This document shows, one piece after another, positions 31,424 through 43,641 of a stretch of DNA of 64,000 bases. The position numbers were made by a program, and so were the translations under genes. Position 1 is the first letter of the stretch. The number at the start of each line of letters is the position of its first letter. The notes under the pieces were generated by a model. That model was not told the origin of the DNA, did not search any database, and saw only the letters and a list, made by a program, of their open reading frames with translations. This stretch comes from Burkholderiaceae bacterium. Its GTDB lineage: Bacteria; Pseudomonadota; Gammaproteobacteria; Burkholderiales; Burkholderiaceae_C. The DNA lies in contig JAFALA010000090.1 of NCBI GenBank assembly GCA_019234815.1, positions 46,857 to 110,856 on the forward strand, written 5' to 3'.

Positions 31424-32305
31424 ATGAAACCGATTGTTGGCAGCATCGTGGCCTTGGTGACCCCGATGCAGGAAGACGGCAGCGTCGATTACGACGCGTT
31501 GCGCAAGCTGATTGACTGGCACATTGCCGAAGGCACGGACTGCATCGGCGTGGTCGGCACGACCGGCGAATCGCCCACCGTGAGCATGGAAGAGAACCGC
31601 GAGATCATTCGCGCGGCAGTCCAGCATGCCGCGGGCCGCGTGCCCATCATGGCCGGCACCGGCGCGAACGCGACGGCCGAGGCCATCGAGCTCAGCCGCT
31701 ATGCCAAGGAAGTCGGCGCCGACTGCACCCTGTCGGTCGTGCCCTACTACAACAAGCCCTCTCAGGAAGGCATCTACCAGCATTACAAGGCCATCGCCGA
31801 AGCGGTCGATATCCCGATGATGCTGTACAACGTGCCCGGCCGCACCGTGGCCGACATGCAGCCCGAGACCACGCTGCGCTGCGCCCAGCTGCCTGGCGTG
31901 TTCGGCGTCAAGGAAGCGACCGGCAACATCGAGCGCGGCGCCTACCTGATCAAGCACGCACCCAAGGGCTTCTCCATCTATTCAGGCGACGACGGCACCG
32001 CCATCGCCTTGATGCTGCTCGGCGGCCAGGGCAACGTCAGCGTCACCGCCAACGTGGCGCCGCGCCTGATGCACGAGTTGTGCAAGGCCGCCATGGCGGG
32101 CCAGATCGCAGAGGCCCGGCACATCCACTTCCAGCTGCTGGGCCTGCACAAGCACCTGTTCTGCGAACCCAGCCCGGCGCCAGCCAAATGGGCGCTGGAG
32201 CGGCTGGGCCGCTGCAAGGCGCACATGCGCCTGCCCATCACCCCCCTGACCGCCAGCGGCCAGCAGGTCGTTGAACAAGCCCTTCGTGAAGGCGGCCTGC
32301 TCTGA
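31424..32305 (+). CDS. dapA: 4-hydroxy-tetrahydrodipicolinate synthase
   Basis: [52 protein letters not shown]. Confidence 0.95.
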   Translation: MKPIVGSIVALVTPMQEDGSVDYDALRKLIDWHIAEGTDCIGVVGTTGESPTVSMEENREIIRAAVQHAAGRVPIMAGTGANATAEAIELSRYAKEVGADCTLSVVPYYNKPSQEGIYQHYKAIAEAVDIPMMLYNVPGRTVADMQPETTLRCAQLPGVFGVKEATGNIERGAYLIKHAPKGFSIYSGDDGTAIALMLLGGQGNVSVTANVAPRLMHELCKAAMAGQIAEARHIHFQLLGLHKHLFCEPSPAPAKWALERLGRCKAHMRLPITPLTASGQQVVEQALREGGLL

Positions 32306-32363
32306 CGAGCGGGCGCCCGTCCCCACCCACCCCGGTAATACACCGTTGCCATCCTTCGCGGAG

Positions 32364-33584
32364 ATGTCTAGCGTGACACGTTCCCTCAATGCACCGACCA
32401 AAACCCTGACCTACAGCCTGGCCGGAAGCCTGGTCCTGGTCTCGCTGACCGCCTGCAGCACCATCGAGGGCTGGCTGGGCGCCGAAAAAACCGACTATCA
32501 CGATGCCGCCAAGCAGAATGCCCCGCTGGACGTGCCGCCGGACCTGACGCAGCTCGCCAAGGACAGCCGCACGCAAGTGCAAGGCGGCGTGATCAGCGCG
32601 TCGGCCATGCAGCAGCAAGGCAACAAGCTGGTGCTGCCGCAAGCCAGGCCGAATGCCGCCGGCCCCAACCAGGTGGCGCTGGACAACGCCGGCGAGCTCA
32701 AGTTGGTCCGCCTGGACAACGAGCGCTGGCTGCACAGCAGCCTGACGCCCGAGCAACTGTGGCCGCAGGTGCAGGCCTTCTGGATCTCGCGCGGTTTCGC
32801 GATCGAAAGCGAACAACCCGAGATCGGCATGATGGAAACCAACTGGCTGGAAGACCGCAGCAAGCTGCCGCAGGATTTCTTCCGCAAGGCCTTGGGCCGA
32901 CTGGTCGACGGCCTGTATTCCTCAGGCCTGCGCGACAAGTACCGCACACGCATCGAACGCGCGCCAGGCGGCGGCACCGACATCTTCGTCTCGCACCGCG
33001 GCGCGGCCGAGGTGTACACCAGCAGCCAACGCGACACCACCGATTGGCAGCCGCGTCCCAGCGATCCCGGTCTGGAGGCGGAAATGCTGTCTCGCATGAT
33101 GCTGAAGCTGGGCGGCAAGCAAGACGAACTCGATGCCGCCAGGCTGGCATCCGCGGCCTCTGCCGCCAGTGCCGCGAACGCGCCCGCACCGGCCGTGGCA
33201 GCCGTGGACCCGGTGGACTTGGACAGCAAGAAGGAACTGGCCAAGGTACCCGACAGCCTGGCCGTCACCGACGACTTTGAACGCGCCTGGCGCCGCGTGG
33301 GCCAATCGCTGGACCGCCACGGTTTCACCGTGGAAGACCGCGACCGCAAGCAGGGCCTGTTCTTCCTGCGTTATGCCGATCCCACACAGGCCGGCAAGGA
33401 AGAGCCAGGCTTCTTCGCGCGCCTGTTCGGCAAGGACAAGGCCAGCACTGCCGAACGGTACCGTGTATCCGTGGCCGCCGACGGCAAGCACAGCGTGGTC
33501 AAGGTGCTGAACAGCCAGGGCCAGCAAGTGACGGACGAGAACGCCAAGCGCATCCTGCGCCTTCTGATGGAAGACCTGCGCTGA
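32364..33584 (+). CDS. bamC: outer membrane protein assembly factor BamC
   Basis: Lipobox LTAC, position immediately after dapA, DVPPDLTQ..., two C-terminal BamC-like repeats. Confidence 0.88.
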   Translation: MSSVTRSLNAPTKTLTYSLAGSLVLVSLTACSTIEGWLGAEKTDYHDAAKQNAPLDVPPDLTQLAKDSRTQVQGGVISASAMQQQGNKLVLPQARPNAAGPNQVALDNAGELKLVRLDNERWLHSSLTPEQLWPQVQAFWISRGFAIESEQPEIGMMETNWLEDRSKLPQDFFRKALGRLVDGLYSSGLRDKYRTRIERAPGGGTDIFVSHRGAAEVYTSSQRDTTDWQPRPSDPGLEAEMLSRMMLKLGGKQDELDAARLASAASAASAANAPAPAVAAVDPVDLDSKKELAKVPDSLAVTDDFERAWRRVGQSLDRHGFTVEDRDRKQGLFFLRYADPTQAGKEEPGFFARLFGKDKASTAERYRVSVAADGKHSVVKVLNSQGQQVTDENAKRILRLLMEDLR

Positions 33585-33606
33585 TCCAGCCTCAGATCTA
33601 TCAATG

Positions 33607-33644
33607 AAAAACCTCCCCGGCTGCATGGCTGGGGAGGTTTTTTT
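33607..33644 (+). terminator. rho-independent terminator after bamC
   Basis: aacctccccggctgcatggctggggaggtttttt: 9-bp stem plus T-tract. Confidence 0.88.
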
Positions 33645-33667
33645 ACAAGTGCCAAAGAGGCACCATG

Positions 33668-33700
33668 AAAAAAGCCGCCTGACCTCGCGGCCGGCGGCTT
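33668..33700 (-). terminator. rho-independent terminator of the small lipoprotein gene
   Basis: minus-strand aagccgccggccgcgaggtcaggcggcttttttc stem-loop plus T-tract. Confidence 0.85.
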
Positions 33701-33721
33701 CCTCAGTGATCGGTTAACCGA

Positions 33722-33919
33722 TTACTTGCTGGCAGCTTCCGAAGCGGCAGGAGCCGAAGCTTCTGCAGCAGGAGCCGAAGCTTCCATGGCGGGAGCCGAA
33801 GCGGCTTCCGAAGCGGCAGCAGCGGGAGCGGGAGCGGGAGCAGCTTCTTCAGCCTTCTTGCCGCAAGCGGTCAGGGCAACAGCAGCCAACAGGGAAGCCA
33901 ACAGGATCGACTTTTTCAT
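33722..33919 (-). CDS. small Ala/Pro/Ser-repeat lipoprotein
   Basis: MKKSILLASLLAAVALTACGKKAEEA..., lipobox LTAC, EASAPAAEASAPAASEAAS tail; own terminator and RBS. Confidence 0.8.
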   Translation of the reverse strand: MKKSILLASLLAAVALTACGKKAEEAAPAPAPAAAASEAASAPAMEASAPAAEASAPAASEAASK

Positions 33920-33951
33920 ACTTGTCCTCAGAATCTATTAGACGAAAGATC

Positions 33952-33965
33952 AATTACCGGTAATT
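33952..33965. promoter_or_regulatory. perfect palindrome AATTACCGGTAATT upstream of small lipoprotein gene
   Basis: 14-bp perfect inverted repeat in an AT-rich upstream region. Confidence 0.45.
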
Positions 33966-34109
33966 AATCGAGCCCAGCAAAGCGATTTCCAGGCAGCGTT
34001 ATCAAACACCGCTTTTCCAACACAGAACTCGGCTCGTCAGACAAGACGTGGAAACCTCGAGCGCTCCCTCGCCTAGCCGAAAATTATAACGCCAGTTTAC
34101 GCACACCTT

Positions 34110-34634
34110 TTACAAGCCCAGGGTGCTGGCCGGAAAGGATTCGGCACACCGTTGCGCGAGCGCATCAAATTCGAGCTTCAACTCGTGCAGAACCCGAACG
34201 TCGGTGCCATAAGTCCAACGCCAATAACGCTGATCCAGCAACTGCAGCACGCCGTGGTCCGCCGCCATGCAGGTACTGCCGGGCACTGCCAGGGGCCCGT
34301 CGTCACGGTTCAACTGGCGCGCCTGCACGACATGGTCGTGCCGCTGGCGCCAGCTGACAAACCGCGGATGCGCGCGCCGCAAACCCTCGAAGTCATCTGC
34401 CAGCATCAACAGCTGGCGCTGCGGTTTGGCCCACTGCGTCAGCGCATCCAGCACCAGCTGCTCGGACAAGGGCCACGAGGCGAAGTCGCGGTCCAGCCAG
34501 ATCAGTTGATGGCAGGCGGGCGGATTCAGCAGGAGCTCGCGCAAGGCCTCGAGGTAGGACGCCCGCGATGCGCCGCTCCCGGCCTGCAACGCAGCGTTGG
34601 ACGGATCCAGCCATGAATCGGACGATGTAGGCAT
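34110..34634 (-). CDS. hypothetical protein
   Basis: 174-aa ORF in an otherwise unexplained interval, plausible protein composition; family not recognised. Confidence 0.6.
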   Translation of the reverse strand: MPTSSDSWLDPSNAALQAGSGASRASYLEALRELLLNPPACHQLIWLDRDFASWPLSEQLVLDALTQWAKPQRQLLMLADDFEGLRRAHPRFVSWRQRHDHVVQARQLNRDDGPLAVPGSTCMAADHGVLQLLDQRYWRWTYGTDVRVLHELKLEFDALAQRCAESFPASTLGL

Positions 34635-34691
34635 GATGGTCTGCTCGGCGTGAGCCTGGATGCTAATCCAATGCGCCAGCGCCGCGGTGGT

Positions 34692-35825
34692 TCAGCGCGT
34701 GCCGGCGACCGGCTGCACCCAGCCGTCCTCGCACCACTGGTCCAGCAGCTCGCGCGCCCCCTTGGACAAGGCGGCAATCTCCTTGGCACTCAACGCGCGC
34801 TGGTCCGCCAGGACCCGCATCAGACGCGCATCGCGGCCCGCGGCCCGATAGGACTCGCCGTTCAGGAACACATGGGCGCGATCGTACATCATGCGGCTGC
34901 GTCGATCCAGGGCGACGCCCATGCCCGCCGGCAGCACGTCGCCGGTCTCGAACCAGACGCGCGGCTTGGGCTCGGTCAGGGCCTCGCCCAGCGCCCGCTC
35001 CAAGGCCAGCGGCTCCTTGAGCGCGCGCTCGGTCGCATCGCGGGCGAAGTCGAGCAATTGCTGCGGCACCTCGCCGGGCGCGGACGTGGCAGGCTGCTTG
35101 GGATCGCTGTACATGCGGTTCTGGTAGGCGCGCGAGTCGTCGTCCATCAGGCGCTGCAGCAGTTCTCGCGCCAGTTCGGCGCGCCATGGCGTGCGAAAGC
35201 CCACCGAGCAGGTCATGCACTCGCCGACCGCGATGCCGTCGTGGGCCCAGCCCGGCGGCAGGTACAGCATGTCGCCCGCGTCCAGTTCGAACTCCTGCTC
35301 GGGCTCGAAATCGGCCAGCAGCTTGACCGGCGCGCCTTCCACCAGCGCGCCGCTGGTGGCCATGCCCTGGCGTCCGATGCGCCAGAGGCGCTTGCCCTGC
35401 ACCTGGATCAGGAACACATCGTAGGAATCGAAATGCGGCCCGACGCCGCCGCCGTCGGTGGCGTAGGAAATCATCAAGTCGTCGAGGCGTGCCTCAGGCA
35501 CGAAGCGGAAACGATCCAGCAACTCGCGCGCCTCGGGCAAATGCAGGTCCAGCCCTTGCACCAGCACGGTCCATCCCGCCTTGCTGTAGGGCAGTAGCTT
35601 GGCCACGGGCCCCTGCCGCAAAGCCCAGCGCCCATCGAAGCGGGAAATCAGCCGCGACTCCACGTCTTCGCTGGCCGCCAGCTCGGCGAGCTGACGGCGG
35701 CTGACCGGCGGCTGAACGCCCGGCAGCGCCTGACGCACCAGCAAGGGCTTCTTCTGCCAGTGGCGCCGCATGAATTGTTCGGGTGAAAGCCCACCCAGGA
35801 GTTCGGTCGATGTGGAAATGTTCAT
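34692..35825 (-). CDS. cupin domain protein, ribosomal uL16-type 3-hydroxylase (RoxA/YcfD-like)
   Basis: FMRRHWQKKPLLVRQALPG, GGGVGPHFDSYDVFLIQVQGKRLWRIG, LEAGDMLYLPPGWAHDGIAVG-like motif. Confidence 0.88.
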   Translation of the reverse strand: MNISTSTELLGGLSPEQFMRRHWQKKPLLVRQALPGVQPPVSRRQLAELAASEDVESRLISRFDGRWALRQGPVAKLLPYSKAGWTVLVQGLDLHLPEARELLDRFRFVPEARLDDLMISYATDGGGVGPHFDSYDVFLIQVQGKRLWRIGRQGMATSGALVEGAPVKLLADFEPEQEFELDAGDMLYLPPGWAHDGIAVGECMTCSVGFRTPWRAELARELLQRLMDDDSRAYQNRMYSDPKQPATSAPGEVPQQLLDFARDATERALKEPLALERALGEALTEPKPRVWFETGDVLPAGMGVALDRRSRMMYDRAHVFLNGESYRAAGRDARLMRVLADQRALSAKEIAALSKGARELLDQWCEDGWVQPVAGTR

Positions 35826-35917
35826 GGCGCGGATTGTCCCGCATCGCTCAGGAAGCGCCCTGCGCCGCATCAAACCGCGCCGCACCAGGGGAATGCGCGA
35901 TATGAAACAATCGCGGC

Positions 35918-36439
35918 ATGCAAATCACAGCCCCCTGCGTGGTCTCCCTGAGCTGGAGACTGGAAGATGCCCAAGGCCAATTGATCGATGAATTGGTCGA
36001 GCCGCTCGAATTTTTCTACGGCGGAGAAGACCTCTTTGCCAAGGTCGAAGAGGCCTTGAACGGCCAAGAAGCCGGTTTCGAGGCCCAAGTGGCGCTGGAG
36101 CCCGAGCACGCCTTCGGCGAATACGACTCCGCCCTGGTCTGCTTCGAAGCGCGCAGCGTGATGCCCGAGAACGTTGACGTCGGCATGCAGTTCGAAGGCC
36201 TGCCCGAGGGCGCGGCCACGCCGGACATGCCCACGGAGGCGATCTACACCGTCACCGAGGTCTATCCCGAGCACGTGGTGCTGGACGGCAACCACCCGCT
36301 CGCCGGCATCGGCCTGCGCATGCACGTGCGCGTGCGTGACGTGCGTGAAGCCACTGAAGAGGAAATTGCCGCCGGCAGCCTGGGTGAAGCCGTATTCAGC
36401 GTCGCCATGGGTACGCCGCCCGGCGAGATCCTGCACTGA
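35918..36439 (+). CDS. SlyD-like FKBP-type peptidyl-prolyl isomerase
   Basis: VSLSWRLEDAQGQLIDE...GGEDLFAKVEEALNGQEAGFEAQVALEPEHAFGEYD...VVLDGNHPLAGIGL. Confidence 0.88.
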   Translation: MQITAPCVVSLSWRLEDAQGQLIDELVEPLEFFYGGEDLFAKVEEALNGQEAGFEAQVALEPEHAFGEYDSALVCFEARSVMPENVDVGMQFEGLPEGAATPDMPTEAIYTVTEVYPEHVVLDGNHPLAGIGLRMHVRVRDVREATEEEIAAGSLGEAVFSVAMGTPPGEILH

Positions 36440-36530
36440 TCGAGGGGAAATTCTTGCCCCCCAGGCGGACGCCTCCAGCCCTCACCGCTGTCGTGCCGCA
36501 GCGCGACCCGTCATCAGAAGCGCGTTGCAA

Positions 36531-37310
36531 TCATTGCAGGTCGCTCGTTTCGGTATAGACCCAAGTCACGCCCCCGACGGACTTGATCCCTGCCTGCGCA
36601 AAAGCAGGCTGCAGATCAGGATCGGCCGCGGCGTTGCGGGAACTTCCGACGGTCTTGATGATCCCTCGTGCGCTCGCAGGCTCGGCAGTCCTGAAGCGGC
36701 CGATCAGGTCCACGTCCGGGCGTTGGTCGAGGCACTTGACGAGGAAGTGCTCTCGCCCCTGCCCCAGACACACGAATTCCTGATGGTCCGCAACTCGCGG
36801 GTGCGGATCCAGTATCGAGAAAATCGGCGTCTGCTCGACGACGAACGATACGTTCTCGTACCGACGCAGACCGCCGCGCTCAAAGTGGCCCTCGAAGACA
36901 TTGGCGCGCCAGCCAGGCAGACGATCCGCAGCGTCCGGCGCGGCGCGGTCAAGGTCAAACGGTTCAGGTTCGATGGACCAATGGACGTGTGCCCTTGCCA
37001 GGGTCCGCCGCAATCGGGCATCGAGTGACGGGGCGGCGATCCGAACGCGAAAAACCGCCTGCACATCATGCGGACCATGGAACATCGGCATGTGGGAGGT
37101 GTAGAGCCCCTCGAACCCGCCGAAGAGCACCATGCCGTGCGTACCGAAGCGCGACGGCGTCGGCATTTCGGCAGGCGACGAAGCCACCGGTGGCGATGAC
37201 GCCGCGCGGGACCATGGCACCCCCACCAGCCCGAGACCGGCCACCGCAGCCGACTGTACGAGGAAGCGGCGGCGATAGAGCAATTGACGGTTCGACGGTT
37301 TCGTTTTCAT
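36531..37310 (-). CDS. hypothetical protein with twin-arginine signal
   Basis: YRRRFLVQSAAVAGLGLVGVPWSRA Tat-like leader; remainder unrecognised. Confidence 0.7.
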   Translation of the reverse strand: MKTKPSNRQLLYRRRFLVQSAAVAGLGLVGVPWSRAASSPPVASSPAEMPTPSRFGTHGMVLFGGFEGLYTSHMPMFHGPHDVQAVFRVRIAAPSLDARLRRTLARAHVHWSIEPEPFDLDRAAPDAADRLPGWRANVFEGHFERGGLRRYENVSFVVEQTPIFSILDPHPRVADHQEFVCLGQGREHFLVKCLDQRPDVDLIGRFRTAEPASARGIIKTVGSSRNAAADPDLQPAFAQAGIKSVGGVTWVYTETSDLQ

Positions 37311-37325
37311 GCTGGAATTGTTCTG

Positions 37326-37775
37326 CTAGTGCTTGCCGGTCGAGCCGAAACCACCCTCGCCGCGCTCCGAACAGTCGAATTCATCGACGCGCTTGAACGC
37401 GGCCTGCACCACCGGCACCAGCACCAGCTGCGCAATGCGCTCCATGGGCTGGATCACGAAGGTGGTCAGGCCGCGGTTCCAGACGCTGACCATCAGTTGG
37501 CCCTGGTAGTCTGAATCGATCAGGCCCACCAGATTACCCAGCACGATGCCGTGCTTGTGGCCCAGGCCCGAGCGCGGCAGGATCATGGCGGCCAGGCCCG
37601 CGTCGCCGATGTGGATGGCCAGGCCGGTGGGCACCAGCACGGTCTGCCCGGGCTCCAGGGTGACGGCGGCGTCCAGGCAGGCGCGCAGGTCCAGGCCGGC
37701 GCTGCCGGGCGTTGCATAGGCGGGCAGCTGTTCGGCCATGCGGGCGTCCAGCACTTTCAGTTCGATCGTGGTCAT
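37326..37775 (-). CDS. dut: dUTP diphosphatase
   Basis: [49 protein letters not shown]. Confidence 0.96.
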   Translation of the reverse strand: MTTIELKVLDARMAEQLPAYATPGSAGLDLRACLDAAVTLEPGQTVLVPTGLAIHIGDAGLAAMILPRSGLGHKHGIVLGNLVGLIDSDYQGQLMVSVWNRGLTTFVIQPMERIAQLVLVPVVQAAFKRVDEFDCSERGEGGFGSTGKH

Positions 37776-37821
37776 GCGGATTCTCTGCGGCGAGCGCAAT
37801 TCAAGAGATAGTCAAACTTGC

Positions 37822-39063
37822 TCAAATCTGGTCGACTCGACCAAGCCGGCGCGCGATGTCGCGCACCAGTTCGCGCGCCAGGCTGAGCTTGTCGGCGCGC
37901 GGCAGTTCGCGGTCACCGCTGGCATCGACCAGCAGCAAGGCGTTGTCGTCGCGGCCAAAGGTGGCGGGGCCGAGGTTGCCCACCACGAGCTGGACCTTCT
38001 TGCGAACCAGCTTGTCGCGCGCGTGCCGGGCGAGGTCCTGGCTCTCGGCGGCAAAACCGACGCAAAAGGGCTGGTGCCGCGGGTCCTGGGCCGCCTGCGC
38101 GGCAACGGCGGCGAGGATGTCGGGGTTCTCGGTCAGATCGAACGAAAGCACGGAACTGTCCCCCGTCTGTTTCTTGACCTTGTGCGCATGGGCCTGGACG
38201 GGCCGCCAATCGGCCACCGCGGCCGTGCCGATGAACACGTCAAAGGCGCTGGCGCGCGGCAGCACGGCGTCGAACATCTGCTGCGCCGTCTGCACGTCGA
38301 TGCGCGTCACGCCGCGCGGCGTCGGCAGGTGCACAGGGCCGGCCACCAGCGTCACGTCGGCGCCCGCCTGGGCAGCAGCCTGCGCCACCGCGAAGCCCAT
38401 CTTGCCGCTGGACAGATTGGTCAGGCCGCGCACCGGGTCTATGGGCTCGAAGGTGGGGCCCGCGGTGAGCAGCAGTTTTTTGCCGGCCAGGACCTTGGGT
38501 TGGAAGAAGGCCACCACCTCGTCGAACAGCTCGGAGGCTTCCAGCATGCGGCCGTCCCCCACTTCACCGCAGGCCTGGTCGCCATGGTCAGGACCGAATA
38601 CGAGTGCGCCATCGGCCCGGAGTTGTGCCACATTGCGCTGCGTGGCCGGGTGCGCCCACATTTCGCGGTTCATGGCCGGCGCCACCGCGAGCGGGCACCG
38701 ATCAAGCGGACGCGCGAGCGCCGTCAGGCTGAGCAACTCATCGGCCCGCCCCTGCGCCAGCTTGGCGATGAAATCGGCGCTGGCCGGCGCGATCAGCATC
38801 AGGTCGGCCTCGCGGCTGAGGTTGATGTGCGCCATGTTGTTGTCTTCACGGGCGTCCCACTGGCTGGTGTAGACCGGCCGGTTCGAGAGCGCCTGCATGG
38901 TGACGGGCGTGATGAAGGCCTGCGCGGCCTCGGTCATGACGACCTGTACCATGGCGCCGGCCTTCACGAGCAGGCGTGTCAGCTCGGCGATCTTGTAGCA
39001 GGCGATGCCGCCGGACAGGCCCAGCAGCACGTGCCGGCCCGAGAGTTGTTGTGCGTCAGACAT
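37822..39063 (-). CDS. coaBC: bifunctional phosphopantothenoylcysteine decarboxylase/phosphopantothenate--cysteine ligase
   Basis: GRHVLLGLSGGIACYKIAELTRLLVKAGA, APAMNREMW, LLTAGPTFEPIDPVRGLTNLSSGKMGFAVA. Confidence 0.95.
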   Translation of the reverse strand: MSDAQQLSGRHVLLGLSGGIACYKIAELTRLLVKAGAMVQVVMTEAAQAFITPVTMQALSNRPVYTSQWDAREDNNMAHINLSREADLMLIAPASADFIAKLAQGRADELLSLTALARPLDRCPLAVAPAMNREMWAHPATQRNVAQLRADGALVFGPDHGDQACGEVGDGRMLEASELFDEVVAFFQPKVLAGKKLLLTAGPTFEPIDPVRGLTNLSSGKMGFAVAQAAAQAGADVTLVAGPVHLPTPRGVTRIDVQTAQQMFDAVLPRASAFDVFIGTAAVADWRPVQAHAHKVKKQTGDSSVLSFDLTENPDILAAVAAQAAQDPRHQPFCVGFAAESQDLARHARDKLVRKKVQLVVGNLGPATFGRDDNALLLVDASGDRELPRADKLSLARELVRDIARRLGRVDQI

Positions 39064-39091
39064 GGGGAGGGACTCTAGCAGGCTGACCGCT

Positions 39092-39802
39092 TCATGGCTT
39101 GCGGCGGAACACCAGGTCCCAGACGCCGTGGCCGAGCTTGAGGCCGCGGCTCTCGAACTTGGTCAGCGGCCGGTAGGCGGGTTTCTCGGCATAGGCGCTT
39201 GCCGTGTTCTCGAGCAGCGGCTCGGCGCTCAGTACCTCCAGCATCTGCTGCGCATAGGGCTCCCAGTCGGTGGCGCAATGCAGGTAGCCGCCGGGCCGGA
39301 TGTGGTGCACGAGCTTGGCAACGAATGGCGCCTGGATCAGGCGGCGCTTGTTATGGCGCTTCTTGTGCCAGGGGTCGGGAAAGAAGATGTGCACGCCGGC
39401 CAGGCTGCCCGGCGCGATCATGTGCTCCAGCACCTCGACGGCGTCGTGCTGGAAGATGCGCACATTGCTGAGCCGCTTCTCGTCGATGTGCTTGAGCAAG
39501 GCGCCCACGCCCGGCTCATGCACCTCGCAGCCCAGGAAATCATGGTCCGGCAAGGCCTGCGCGATCTTGGCCGTGGCGTCGCCCATGCCAAACCCGATCT
39601 CGAACACCACCGGCGCCTGGCGCCCGAACACCAGCTCGGGCTGCAGCAGCTCAGCGCGGAACGGAAGCACGAAACGGGGCCCCAGTTCCAGCAAGGCCTT
39701 CTGCTGGCCCGTGCCCATGCGGCCGGCACGCACCACGAAGCTCTTGATGCCGCGACGCGGTGCGTCCGCCTCAGGAGCGGCCTTGGGACTGGATTCGGTC
39801 AT
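39092..39802 (-). CDS. trmB: tRNA (guanine-N7-)-methyltransferase
   Basis: [43 protein letters not shown]. Confidence 0.95.
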   Translation of the reverse strand: MTESSPKAAPEADAPRRGIKSFVVRAGRMGTGQQKALLELGPRFVLPFRAELLQPELVFGRQAPVVFEIGFGMGDATAKIAQALPDHDFLGCEVHEPGVGALLKHIDEKRLSNVRIFQHDAVEVLEHMIAPGSLAGVHIFFPDPWHKKRHNKRRLIQAPFVAKLVHHIRPGGYLHCATDWEPYAQQMLEVLSAEPLLENTASAYAEKPAYRPLTKFESRGLKLGHGVWDLVFRRKP

Positions 39803-39845
39803 GGTGTGCGCGAGCGAAATTCTGGAGGGGCTGAAGTCTAGCAAC

Positions 39846-40274
39846 TTACAAATCGAGATGCCCCGGACCGAAGCTGGCCGGCAGCAGTTGCGCCAGGGTC
39901 CAATGCTGGCGTATGCCGCCGGGATCGGCCGCGATGACGAGCAGATCGTCGGCGCCAAATTCCCGCAATTTCTGCCGACAGCCGCCGCAGGGCGTGATGA
40001 TGGTGGGCCCCGGTCCGCTGACCAGCACCGCGGTCGCGCGCCGCCCCCCTGCCATCACCATCGCGCCCAGCGCCGTGGCCTCGGCGCACCAACCTTGCGG
40101 ATAGGCTGAATTCTCGACATTGCAGCCGCCGTGGATGCGGCCCTGCTCGTCGAGCACGGCGGCGCCCACGGCAAAGCGCGAGTACGGCGCATAGGCGTGC
40201 TGGCGCGCGGCCAGCGAGGCCCGCAGCAAGGCTTGGACGAGGCTGTCGGACAAAGGAAGCGGAGGAAGATTCAT
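39846..40274 (-). CDS. cdd: cytidine deaminase
   Basis: [55 protein letters not shown]. Confidence 0.94.
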   Translation of the reverse strand: MNLPPLPLSDSLVQALLRASLAARQHAYAPYSRFAVGAAVLDEQGRIHGGCNVENSAYPQGWCAEATALGAMVMAGGRRATAVLVSGPGPTIITPCGGCRQKLREFGADDLLVIAADPGGIRQHWTLAQLLPASFGPGHLDL

Positions 40275-40324
40275 AGGCTTGACCCAACGCAAAGCAAGAA
40301 CTCGACACTGCAATTACGCATTGC

Positions 40325-40345
40325 GAATGCGAGTCTTTCTCATTT
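40325..40345. promoter_or_regulatory. Fur-box-like inverted repeat upstream of feoAB
   Basis: gaatgcgagtctttctcattt; differs at 3 of 21 positions from the idealised GAATGAGAATCATTCTCATTT repeat. Confidence 0.6.
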
Positions 40346-40400
40346 AGAATGCGGTACGCTTTTTGCGATTGTCGTGCTTTCCCGCTTGATTTGAGCTCCC

Positions 40401-40672
40401 ATGACCCACACTTCGAAATTCACGCTCGCGCATGCCCGAACCGGCCAGGCGCACCGGGTCAAAGGCCTGCGCGCGCCCAGCCATGCGCCGGAATGGATCC
40501 AATGGCTGGAGGAGATCGGCTTTGTCGATGGCGAACACGTCAGCGTGCTGGCGCGCGGCCTGCCCGGCTCCGATCCGCTGGTCATACGCATCGGTCAGTC
40601 GACCTTTGCGCTGCGCAAGGCCGAGGCTGAATGCGTGGAGTTGCACGACGGCATGCATGCGGAGCAAGCGGC

Positions 40673-40676
<4 letters not shown>
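40401..40676 (+). CDS. feoA: ferrous iron transport protein A (FeoA)
   Basis: Small SH3-like protein, 4-bp overlap with feoB; GFVDGEHVSVLARGLPGSDPLVIRIGQSTFALRKAEAECV. Confidence 0.88.
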
Positions 40677-42541
<1,865 letters not shown>

Positions 42542-42596
42542 TCGCCAGAGAAAGAACTGCCGGGTCTTGGCGAATGGGCCCGCCGTGGCCCGCCCG

Positions 42597-43526
42597 TCAT
42601 GCGGACTGAGGCGACTCTGAAAGCATCAGCCTCGCCCCAACGACTTCCGCCAGCCAGTCCATCACCACCCGCACGCGCCGCGACAGATTGCGGCGGTGCG
42701 CATAGACCAGGGTGAGCGGCATCGGCGGCGCGAGGTGCTCAGGCAGCACCTCCACCAGCAAGCCGTTCGCCAGCAAGTCGTCAACGCCCAGGTGCGGCGC
42801 CTGGATCAGCCCCAAGCCCGCCAGGCAGGCCGCCTGATAGGCCTCGGCGTTGTTGACCGTGACCGCGCCGGCCATGGCGTGGTGCGCCACGGCACCGTCG
42901 CGTCCCTGCGTTTCAAAGCCACCCGAGCGCGCACCCAGCGTGCCCACGTAATGCACCAGCCGGTGCTGCGCCAGGTCGGCCAAGGTGCGCGGCGTGCCCA
43001 TGGCCGCGAGGTAGGCGGGGCTGGCGCAATTGGCCATGTGCAGCAGGCCCAGCGGCCGCGCGACCAGCCCGGCGTCTCCCACCGCCCCTGCGCGCAACAC
43101 GCAGTCGAAGCCCTCGCGCACCAGGTCGACGCGGCGCTCGGTGCTGCTGATCTCGACCTCCAGCGCGGGGTGGCGCTGCAACAGGTCCGGCAATTGCGGG
43201 ATCACCACGTTGCGCGCGAGCCCCGTGGACATGTCGATACGCACGCGTCCGCGCAACAGCGCACCCCCGGGGTGCTGGAACATGGCCTGGAAGTCGTCCA
43301 GCTCTGCCAGCAGGTCCTTGCAGCGCTCATAGCAGGCCTGGCCGTCCTGCGTGAGCTGCACGCGCCGGGTGGTGCGGTGCAAGAGGCGCGTACCAAGCTG
43401 GGTTTCGAGCTGCTGCACGGCCAGCGAGGCGCTGGCCTTGGGCAGGCCCAGGGCCTCGGCGGCCTGGGTGAAGCTGGCCAGTTCGGCCACGCGCGTGAAA
43501 ACCTGCATGCATTCAATGGGGCTCAT
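42597..43526 (-). CDS. LysR family transcriptional regulator
   Basis: VFTRVAELASFTQAAEALGLPKASASLAVQQLETQLGTRLLHRTTRRVQLT; divergent from SDR gene. Confidence 0.94.
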   Translation of the reverse strand: MSPIECMQVFTRVAELASFTQAAEALGLPKASASLAVQQLETQLGTRLLHRTTRRVQLTQDGQACYERCKDLLAELDDFQAMFQHPGGALLRGRVRIDMSTGLARNVVIPQLPDLLQRHPALEVEISSTERRVDLVREGFDCVLRAGAVGDAGLVARPLGLLHMANCASPAYLAAMGTPRTLADLAQHRLVHYVGTLGARSGGFETQGRDGAVAHHAMAGAVTVNNAEAYQAACLAGLGLIQAPHLGVDDLLANGLLVEVLPEHLAPPMPLTLVYAHRRNLSRRVRVVMDWLAEVVGARLMLSESPQSA

Positions 43527-43641
43527 GGTCACTTAATTGGTTTAAAAATTTGAACAAACAAATTAATTATTTGCTATTTATGCATTTTTTCCAGACAAAT
43601 AAAGTGCCAGGCATCGCAACCACCTGACGCTAGGCCTGACC

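Noticed and set aside
33726-33941. 71-aa plus ORF AEASMAGAEAASEAAAAG antisense to the small lipoprotein
   Set aside because: Mirror reading of a low-complexity repeat; the minus-strand lipoprotein has signal peptide, RBS and terminator.
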